Below, one piece after another: positions 1 to 7,700 of a DNA stretch of 54,804 bases. The DNA is from an uncultured Chitinophagaceae bacterium (lineage in GTDB: Bacteria; Bacteroidota; Bacteroidia; Chitinophagales; Chitinophagaceae). The stretch spans positions 1-54,804 of the forward strand of contig CALLZY010000239.1 in the NCBI GenBank assembly GCA_937858715.1, written 5' to 3'. The notes beneath the pieces are model-generated. The model was not told the DNA's origin, did not search any database, and worked only from the letters and a program-made list of their open reading frames with translations. Each line of letters opens with the position of its first letter. Within the stretch, counting starts at the first letter, position 1. The position numbers and the translations under genes were made by a program.

Positions 1-25
1 GCTGATGCTCTTACTGCTGATGCTC
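1..25. repeat. Short tandem direct repeat at window edge
   Basis: The 10-mer GCTGATGCTC occurs twice, at 1-10 and 16-25, in a 15-base period. It may be the end of a repeat-containing gene that lies outside the window. I see no complete gene in 1-152. Confidence 0.4.
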
Positions 26-152
26 GCTATCTTTAAACCATACGAATAATAATGGAAATTGTCAGAAGTAAGTGCAGAAGCTATTTTCAAGGATTGTTTA
101 GCTTCGTAAAATTAGCATTAAATGCAAATTATTGCAAGAAAAAGAAGATATT

Positions 153-1229
153 TCAAGCCACTTTTGACACTGAATTATCAACAGGGGCAAGCAGCCTGAT
201 ATGGGCTTCTTTAACCTTGGCATTCAGGTAATCCTGCACCACCACCACATACCTGTAAAACTCCTTGCTGCCGGGGGCATGGCCTGATATCCGGCGAACA
301 GATGATTCATCCACCCCCAGCATTAAAAGTGTGGTAATTGCAGTACGACGCATGGTATGCGCTGTAACATGATCACAGAAGCGGTATGTGTCTCCTCCAG
401 TACCTTTTATTTCTACCGGCATACCCTGGCGATGCCTGATTTTGGGTAAGTAGTAGTCCCACCCGGCCAATTTCATCAGTGCCTTAACCTGGAGGTTGAG
501 ATTGGTGCCTGAAAGCCGGGGAAGTACATACCGGCCGGCCTTCCTTTTGTACTTATTGATGATGTCTATGGCATACTGCGGTAAGGGGACTTTTATCTCA
601 GCCCCGGTTTTCTGAGTATGCAAAACGATGTTAACAGCACCCTGTGTGTACTGGATATTTGTTTTTCGTAACTGCATAAGGTCATGGAAGCGGAGTGCCA
701 CAGTACACCCAAACACAAAGATGTCCTTGGTACGTTGCAGGGAGCGGGGAAGGGAACATTCAAAATCTTTATCAGAAATGAGAATGCGTAACTGCTCCGG
801 TGTAAGGATTACGGGACTAATCGGTGTGGCTGGTATCCTGAATTTTTTATGAAACTCACCAACAGGCAGCGCCCTTTCCACGTTGAGGTAGTGAAAAAAG
901 GTTTTTACCACTTTAAAGACACCACTTGTGTACTGGTCATAATATTTCTTTTTCTGGTAGAGGAAAGCTGCAAATTTTTTGTAGAACCTGTCCCAGTAGT
1001 TTTTCTCTTTCTGTAAGAGGCGAAGGGAAGACCGGTTAAGGAGTTGAATGCGTAAAGGCGCATCGGTTGTTGCCTCGTATTCTTCTAGGAGTTTATACAC
1101 ACAGTGGTATTGCACCAGGGTGCCTTTCCTGATTTTTTTGCCAGAAGGCATGAGCCTTCGGCCAGTGGAAGATGCAGTAATAAATTTCTGGAATTCGGGA
1201 AGGAGGAGGAGTTGTTTTGATTGCGCCAT
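153..1229 (-). CDS. Tyrosine recombinase / phage-type integrase
   Basis: 358-residue tyrosine site-specific recombinase that would cut and rejoin DNA at an attachment site through a covalent 3'-phosphotyrosine. The N-terminal half (about 1-135) is a SAM-like, core-binding type helical domain. The catalytic half shows the expected residues: Arg180 in TVALRFHDL, Lys207 in HTQKTGAE, His291 and Arg294 in HTMRR, His317 in ISGHAPG and the nucleophile Tyr327 ten residues later. Nothing is missing, so the enzyme should be active. It is the outermost gene on the left and lies head-to-tail behind a serine recombinase on the same strand. Whether it integrates this element or is the remnant of a neighbouring one cannot be decided here. 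No paired attachment sites were recognised. Confidence 0.93.
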   Translation of the reverse strand: MAQSKQLLLLPEFQKFITASSTGRRLMPSGKKIRKGTLVQYHCVYKLLEEYEATTDAPLRIQLLNRSSLRLLQKEKNYWDRFYKKFAAFLYQKKKYYDQYTSGVFKVVKTFFHYLNVERALPVGEFHKKFRIPATPISPVILTPEQLRILISDKDFECSLPRSLQRTKDIFVFGCTVALRFHDLMQLRKTNIQYTQGAVNIVLHTQKTGAEIKVPLPQYAIDIINKYKRKAGRYVLPRLSGTNLNLQVKALMKLAGWDYYLPKIRHRQGMPVEIKGTGGDTYRFCDHVTAHTMRRTAITTLLMLGVDESSVRRISGHAPGSKEFYRYVVVVQDYLNAKVKEAHIRLLAPVDNSVSKVA

Positions 1230-1404
1230 TTTTTTATAAATATATTAAGACCACCAAATTAAATGAACAGCACCGGCGTGATGAGAAATATATACTTCGT
1301 ATATTTGAACTGACAGGAAGAAAGCGGAAGAAAGTGACTTTAAATAACTCTTTTTAAAGCAAGTGACGCTTTTTTGACACACAAGATTTATAAATGATTA
1401 ATAG

Positions 1405-2949
1405 TCAGGGATTGGAGAATCCAGTCTTGGGCACTTCATTGGATTGGCTCCCAAAAACGGGAGCCAATTTTTTTTTGGAGCTGCTGAAACCCTTGTCTGC
1501 ACTGCATATTAGGGCAAGCACCTCATTTATACGGTTGGTTCGATACGCTTTATTTTCAAAAATCAATTTTTCCGGGCATATCGAACCAATAAGCTGTTGT
1601 TTTGCCTTCAAATCCGCTTTGGTGAAGTATTTCGGCAGATTTTCCACTATTTCAAGCGCAGAGGTCATATACTCACTCAGGTTAAAATCCAGTGAGGAGA
1701 TTTCCCGCTTCTTTTTTTCAAGCTCAATGACTACCCTTTCAAACCGATTCTTTATCTCCCTGTAATCCGATGGCTCTAATTGCCCGTCCAGCATCAATTG
1801 CTGGGCATTCTGGATGCGTTGCTGGTTCTTTTCAATTTCTGTATCAATCTGCTGCCTGGAGACTGATTGGTCTTTGCCGGTTTTCTTTGAATAGTCCGTT
1901 AGTATTTTCCTGAACACTTTAATACCGCCTCTGCTGAATGATATCCTTTCCAGTTCTTTTACAAACAGGTCATTAGCCTCATCTGCTTTAAAGCGTTCAT
2001 TACATCCTTTTGAGCAATGGTAATAAAAATACCTGCCCCCATTGCCTTTGGATGCGCTGCCTGTTAACCTTGTCCCGCATTTACGGCACTGCAAAAAACC
2101 ACGAAGCGGCAGTTCTTCCTTCAAAGTATTCTTAGCCGGGAATTTCCTTTTTCGCCCATTTAAAACATCCTGTACTTCGTAAAACAATTCTTCGCTAACT
2201 AAGGCTTCATGGGTTGCCGGTATCGTACATTCTGTTTCATCTTTATATGCTGGTATAAATATCTTACCGCAATAGATAGGATTACGGAGCATATTCCAGA
2301 ATTGATTCTTGCTCACTTTAAAACCTCTTTTCGTTACAGCCTTCCAGCAATCCATCACCGTGTCAATACCCTTTGCCACTTCTTCAAATGCCCAGGCAAC
2401 ATGCACAGCATCTTTGTTAGGTTCAATAATCGGCCTGTTCAATTCATTTCTTGCATTTCGGTAACCTCTTGGAGCTAATGTTACATGCCTGCCTTCTTTC
2501 ATTGCCCTTCGCATACCTGCAATGGTATTTAGTGAACGCCTGTCGTTTTCTACTTCAGGTGCGGCCAGGTAAAATGCCAACATAATTTTATTTTCAGGAA
2601 CATTCAGGTCAAGCGGTTGCTCTATTCCCTGTGGTTCCACACCCAATTTGTTTAGCTGGTTAATCATTGCATACGCATCACCTGCATTACGGCTGAACCT
2701 GTCCCATTTTAAAAACAGTAACAGGTCAGCACAACCCTTATTCTTTTTTAAAAAGGCCAGGAGTTTGGTGAACTCTGGCCTTTCAAAAGTTTTAGCGGAA
2801 TGGTCTTCTTTGTAAACAGCAACAACTTCTATTTGCTGATGCTGGCAGTATTGTCTTAATCTTTCTTCCTGGTGTTTCAGACTGTAACCTTTTTCAGCCT
2901 GTTCGTCCGTACTCACACGGATATAGAGTATTGCTTTTTGTTGATTCAT
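1405..2949 (-). CDS. Large serine recombinase (resolvase/invertase family)
   Basis: 514-residue large serine recombinase. Residues 1-150 form the resolvase catalytic domain, with the nucleophile Ser13 in YIRVSTDEQ and the conserved Arg-rich segment KWDRFSRN. The recombinase DNA-binding domain follows (about 165-270), then a zinc ribbon with Cys pairs CRKCG and CSKGC near 290-325, and a coiled coil at about 360-425. This is the layout of serine integrases, which need no host factor other than a directionality partner. The start overlaps the preceding 89-residue gene by 56 bases. The last residues are encoded within a hairpin at 1443-1468, so the C-terminus may have been reshaped by recombination at the element edge. 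Confidence 0.93.
   Translation of the reverse strand: MNQQKAILYIRVSTDEQAEKGYSLKHQEERLRQYCQHQQIEVVAVYKEDHSAKTFERPEFTKLLAFLKKNKGCADLLLFLKWDRFSRNAGDAYAMINQLNKLGVEPQGIEQPLDLNVPENKIMLAFYLAAPEVENDRRSLNTIAGMRRAMKEGRHVTLAPRGYRNARNELNRPIIEPNKDAVHVAWAFEEVAKGIDTVMDCWKAVTKRGFKVSKNQFWNMLRNPIYCGKIFIPAYKDETECTIPATHEALVSEELFYEVQDVLNGRKRKFPAKNTLKEELPLRGFLQCRKCGTRLTGSASKGNGGRYFYYHCSKGCNERFKADEANDLFVKELERISFSRGGIKVFRKILTDYSKKTGKDQSVSRQQIDTEIEKNQQRIQNAQQLMLDGQLEPSDYREIKNRFERVVIELEKKKREISSLDFNLSEYMTSALEIVENLPKYFTKADLKAKQQLIGSICPEKLIFENKAYRTNRINEVLALICSADKGFSSSKKKLAPVFGSQSNEVPKTGFSNP
1443..1476 (+). terminator. Intrinsic terminator, plus orientation
   Basis: A perfect 10-bp stem (ATTGGCTCCC at 1443-1452 with its complement at 1459-1468) with a 6-base loop is followed by an unbroken T run to 1476. 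It can only work for plus-strand transcription, yet both flanking genes are on the minus strand. It lies inside the last codons of the serine recombinase. It may block antisense transcription entering the element from the left. Confidence 0.7.
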
Positions 2950-3163
2950 CAGAGTTATAATTTATGTTTATTATTTTACCAGTTGATGTTTCGCTAACCT
3001 GTTTATTCCTGTTATGCTGCTCATAAGTGATTTGTGCAAGCAGGTATAAAAAATCCCTGATTTTTTCCACCTCACTGCCATCAAATATTTCACCCTCGGC
3101 TTCAAAATCAGCTCTGATTTCAGCGATGGATATTTTCTCTTTTTCCTCCGGTTTCTTTTCCAT
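2894..3163 (-). CDS. Small hypothetical protein upstream of serine recombinase
   Basis: 89-residue acidic, charged protein that I do not recognise. The start at 3163 (MEKKPEEKEK) is preferred over an ATG at 3178 because that earlier codon overlaps a good -7 promoter box (3176-3183). The 3' end runs 56 bases into the serine recombinase in another frame. Overlap and common strand suggest co-transcription, and a role as accessory or directionality factor is possible but unsupported by any motif. Confidence 0.55.
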   Translation of the reverse strand: MEKKPEEKEKISIAEIRADFEAEGEIFDGSEVEKIRDFLYLLAQITYEQHNRNKQVSETSTGKIININYNSDESTKSNTLYPCEYGRTG

Positions 3164-3175
3164 TCTTTCCCCTTT

Positions 3176-3183
3176 CAAATATA
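3176..3183 (-). promoter_or_regulatory. Bacteroidota -7 box (TATATTTG) for recombinase pair
   Basis: On the minus strand TATATTTG matches the Bacteroidota consensus TAnnTTTG exactly and lies 12 bases before the ATG at 3163. A TTG lies 15 bases further upstream, closer than the usual spacing. It would give the recombinase its own promoter, separate from the long structural operon. Confidence 0.5.
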
Positions 3184-3197
3184 CATATTATTGATTA

Positions 3198-4667
3198 TCA
3201 ATGAAATATATTTATTTCTCCTCCCTGATTGAACCTTCCCATTTGCACCGCTTTTCCTCTTTCCGGTACTTCAATTACCACATCTACATCATGCTGGAAA
3301 CTATTAGCTCCACGGAAAGCTCCCATTTTTGTGGTTTGAAAAATAAATATGAAAGACTTTGATGGATTAGATGCCTTTAACTGATTTAAGTCCTCCGGTG
3401 ATAAGCTTAACCTGTTTACACTGTCTAAGAAAATAAAATCATAAGGAGATAAGTTTTCAGGAAGTATAGAAGCGACATACAAATTCGGATGTGCCACATC
3501 TTTATCGTTTAGCTTTTTTTGAAGGGTCATATCCAGTCCTTCTTCTTTCGCTACATACAACACCTTACCGTGATTGCGTGCCAGGTAACCGGCAAAATCA
3601 ATACAGAGATAAGACTTACCCATCTTTGGCTTGCCAAATACCATTGCTGTAAAATTGGAAGATGGGTCGCCAATGAGGTCATACCATTTTCCTTTTAGTC
3701 CTATTGTTTCAAATTGCATATTGGCAAAATCCATACTGTTCATAATGGCCGGCATTTCGGGAGCACCATTTAGTTGATTGCAGGCGCAACCCAATACTCC
3801 TTCGAGGCCGTTTAATTCTCTTTGTTCAATCAATAATGTTTTTTGTTTCTTATCACTAACAAATTCTCTCAGGTTTTTATAGGCTTGCTGCAGAGGGGCT
3901 TCATACACATCTCCTTTTTTCACCTTACGCTTTTTAGCAGCCGTTTCCATTTGCTTTACCAGTTTCATGGCTTTTTCTTTCATACCGACTTTACCGTTCA
4001 GGTTGATGTATTTTTTCAAAAGCTGTATGGAGGGGTATATCTTTTCCCCGCCCAATAAATCCGTAAACTCTTTTAATGTCTTTGTATTTATTTCCAGCTT
4101 TATCTTGGCCTTCATTGTATTGAAAGTTCTAACAAGACTATCCTGGATATATTTTACCTGGGCAGCATAAGCAGATGTTTTACGGATACGTTTTTCCAGA
4201 ATAGTTTTTTGTAAACCATTAATGAAGTGGAGTAAATCATCCTTTGTTTTTGTCTTGCCATTCAGGTTTACAAAGCGGCGGATAAACCGCAGTTCTTCCG
4301 GAATCCGTTCTACCAACTGCGGACCATCTTCCGGTAAATCTTCTTCTGTACTCTTTTTATGCTTTGCCGGTTTTGTAATCCCCTGCCGCTTCATAGCCTC
4401 TTTGATGATTTCATCATGCTGTTTTCTCTCTGCATCTTTTCTCGTCTGTTTCTTTTCGGCTTTAGTGGTACTGCTGGTAAATTCGTTCAGTTTTGTCAGG
4501 TACATATCCACTGTTTTCTTAATCGGCTCACTGGAATGATACGACACCCAGCTTGCACCGTTATTGGTTGCCTTCAATACAAACTCATGGCCTTTTTTTA
4601 GTGCTTCAGGGAGTGATTTTAAATCAAATGAACCAGTCTTATTAAAGTAGTTATCTATTGTTATCAT
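3198..4667 (-). CDS. RecA/RadA-like P-loop ATPase of the virus-like element
   Basis: 489-residue ATPase. Residues 1-280 are helical and very Lys/Glu rich with no recognised fold. The C-terminal 150 residues form a RecA/RadA-type domain with Walker A GKPKMGKS (345-352), Walker B FIFLD (411-415) and a RadA-like end containing QTTKMGAFRG and GRFNQGGE. Residues 286-290 are NGLEG, the motif shared with other proteins of this block, placed just before the ATPase domain. It is encoded directly behind the giant helicase gene. Likely roles are DNA replication or recombination, or DNA packaging if the element is a virus. The RadA-like signature argues against a classical HerA/FtsK packaging ATPase. Confidence 0.7.
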   Translation of the reverse strand: MITIDNYFNKTGSFDLKSLPEALKKGHEFVLKATNNGASWVSYHSSEPIKKTVDMYLTKLNEFTSSTTKAEKKQTRKDAERKQHDEIIKEAMKRQGITKPAKHKKSTEEDLPEDGPQLVERIPEELRFIRRFVNLNGKTKTKDDLLHFINGLQKTILEKRIRKTSAYAAQVKYIQDSLVRTFNTMKAKIKLEINTKTLKEFTDLLGGEKIYPSIQLLKKYINLNGKVGMKEKAMKLVKQMETAAKKRKVKKGDVYEAPLQQAYKNLREFVSDKKQKTLLIEQRELNGLEGVLGCACNQLNGAPEMPAIMNSMDFANMQFETIGLKGKWYDLIGDPSSNFTAMVFGKPKMGKSYLCIDFAGYLARNHGKVLYVAKEEGLDMTLQKKLNDKDVAHPNLYVASILPENLSPYDFIFLDSVNRLSLSPEDLNQLKASNPSKSFIFIFQTTKMGAFRGANSFQHDVDVVIEVPERGKAVQMGRFNQGGEINIFH

Positions 4668-4676
4668 AGGATTGTA

Positions 4677-4702
4677 TTTTATTCCCCTTTAGGGGTTAGG
4701 AG
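4677..4702. repeat. Bacteroidota G/C-palindrome intergenic repeat
   Basis: The segment ATTCCCCTTTAGGGGTTAGG is a short palindrome, CCCC-loop-GGGG with a GTTAGG tail. It lies in the 36-base gap between the ATPase gene and the giant helicase gene. The same family recurs at about 8346-8386, 8448-8495, 17523-17552 and 17584-17608. Confidence 0.6.
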
Positions 4703-4703
4703 T

Positions 4704-7700
4704 TTATGCTGCTAATAATTCAAGTTCAAGTGCCAGTGCTTCTGCCTCCAGTTCAAGTATGGCTACATTGTCCGGGAGTTCTTCTTCCTCGTCATCGGGA
4801 GGAAGTTCTATTTTTTTACGGTTACTATATCTGCCTGCACCGGACTTGATATTTTTTAAATCAGATGAATGAATAGTAATAGAACATCCATGAGTTGTCT
4901 GCAAAATCTCCAGCAGCTTGTCAATATTCTTTTCCGGGAGCATGGCTACCATTTTATCAGACACCTTTTCAAAATTGTTTTTCTCCACTAACTCCAGGAT
5001 ATTCTTATCTAAATAAATATCACCACCCTTTGCCCTGGAAGCTGATATTATCAGTTTGAAGTGGTTACCTGCTCTGAAAAATGATAAGCCATTATTGGTA
5101 ACGATTTGAGAGTTCTGCACCAATGATTTTACAATAGGTGCGGCTTTCAGTATTGGTACTACTACTTTATCCTGTACCTGTTCACCTGGATTCCAGTTCT
5201 CCGGCATGAGAATACCTTTTTTTGTTTCACCACTCATAGTGGTGTAGCTTACCAGTTTGCCTTTAAAATCAGAAAAGGCTTGCAATAAGTTGCCAGTAAT
5301 GATATGACGGATCCGCCGGTCGGTATTGTTTTCCTTTGTGTATTTCTCCCACTCGGTAAGTAATACATTCATGCTGGGCTGATGCACATCTACACTGGCG
5401 CCGATGATGGCCATTATATCTTCTGAATACGAAGCCGGGATAGCCAGATATTTACTGCTGTTGGCAATTGCAATCCGTAACTTAATAGCTGACGGTGCAT
5501 AAGGGTTTTTCTTTTTACTGTCTATTACAAAGCCAAGGAACACGGCAGGTACTAATTCATTACCTCCGTTATAAGTTTCAATGGGATATTTGATGTTGCG
5601 GCTGATAAAGAAAAAGCGAAATGCTTTCTCCAGGTATTGCTTGCGGTTATCAAAAGTCTTACGGAGGTTTTGTAGTTGCAGTTCCCTTGCACCATTTAAT
5701 TCTTTTTCTCTTTCCACAACAGCCTGTCGCCATGCACTTTCTCCTTGCTTTTCTAAAATCTTCTGAACCTTCTTTTCATTGGGGATATTCTTTATCAGTT
5801 CATCATACTTTGCGTTGGTTTCAGCTTCTTCTTCCTTTAATCTTTCAGCTACCGATTCTTCATAATCTTCCACCAGCTTATCCTGTAAATTATGAGGGTC
5901 TTTGTCTTTCAGTGATTCATTGATAAGATTTTCCAGTTCTGTTTTGGTAAACGGCTTTTTCAGCACATTGGCACGGACGGTTTCCAGCACACTATCATCA
6001 CCAAAGGCGCTATCGCTGCCCTTACCCATTTTAATCACTTTGGAAGAAACCGTTTCGGCTTCCAGGTTCATAGCTTCCACTTCCAAATCATAATCACCGA
6101 TTTGTTTCAGGTATTCCACATAATCATTATAGCGTTCAGCAATCTCATTGTAAAAATCCTGCTGCATTTTAGTGGATAGCACAGCAACCCGGCCAGATAC
6201 TTTATGTGCAGCATCTTCAACTACTGCTTCCCCTGATGAATCTGAACCGGCTGCTTTTAATTTCAGGGGGTCGTCTAATAAATCATTCACTTCTTTATTC
6301 TCCATCAGGTAATCCTTCATAATCTTATCGCCGTACTTATTCAAGAAGTCCGGTACGTCTAAAATTTTGGTGGATTGTTTCTGGTTAGAGGTTGTATTGG
6401 CATCCAGGGATTTTAATTTTTTCTGTAACATCATCATCAGTCTTTTCTCCGCTGGTATGGCAGATGTTACATAATCATACATCGGCTTTAATATTTGCCC
6501 GGTGCGGTTGATACGGCCTCTTTTCTGCACTTCGGTATTGATGTCAAGTTCTGCCTGCAGTACAATCATCACCCGTTGCCTTACCTGTTCTTTTGATACT
6601 TTGGCAGTGGGTATAGCATGTGCGGATGCACCTGTGCTGCCGGATTGGTTAATCATCAATACATCCACTTCGTTATTATTGAACTGCCGGAAAGCATCAT
6701 TGGTATTGATTCGTTTTCTTGCCAGTATCAAAGCCTTGCTGCCTTTCCAGTTGAGTTGCAGTTCATATTTGCGGCCTGTAACTTCGGCAACACTGTAACC
6801 GGCATCTTTTATTTTCTTAATGATAATATCAATGGGTGAAATAGTAATACCTGTAGAGACATTATTAATCTTTTCCAGTATGCGGTGATATTCTGTCTGG
6901 GCTTCCGGCGGCAGTTCACTTAACTCAAATTTTTTGTGAATAGAATTGCCATCCACATCTTTTTCTGAATAACGCAGGATGCCGTCTAATCCCCGCTTTA
7001 ATACTTCACTAAAATCTGCATTGATTGTATCTCCATCACCTACCGGCATTCCCTGTTCATTCTCCATTGATTCAATGAAGCTGCCCATCGTGGATGCAAA
7101 TGCAATTACCGGCTTTTTGCCTTCCTTCAATCGTTTAATGGCCTGGTCAGCGACGGCTTCCGCTTTTAATGAAAAAAGCATCTGGTTTATTACCTGAAAT
7201 ACTTTGGAGAAATAAGGCTGGCTATCTACACCAGCTTGTGAGGTGCCTTCTCTCAGTGCAACTTCTTTGCCTTCGGCAACTGCAATCTTATCCAGTTCTT
7301 CCACCTGTGCATCCACAAAATTTGTCTGGAAGGCGATAATGTCACGGAGTATATCAGTAATATTATCGGCAATAGCACGGTGTTCTTCTGACTTTGCATC
7401 TAATGATAAATAATTCACTTCCACTCCTTCAAAACTTCTTTCCCTTCTTACCATTTGCCCCTCGGCTACAAGCTGAGATGATAATACTTCCTGTAATGCC
7501 ACACCACCTCTTGTAATGGCTTCCACTAAATCATCTTTACTCATATTGCAATCAGCAATGGAAGTTTTCATGGCATAGATGGGCATATTATCCGGTCGCT
7601 TGGCAAAGGTTGCTGACAGGAACACCACACCTTTTGTTTTAGCAACCACACCTTGCAGAAATTCGCCTGTGTTAGATGAGCCACTTGAATTATGCGCTTC

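Noticed and set aside
1285-1305. loxP-like half site (ACTTCGTATA)
   Set aside because: The ten bases match one arm of loxP, but no inverted second arm lies 8 bases away and the surrounding sequence differs. Treated as chance within a small ATATAC-TTC-GTATAT palindrome.
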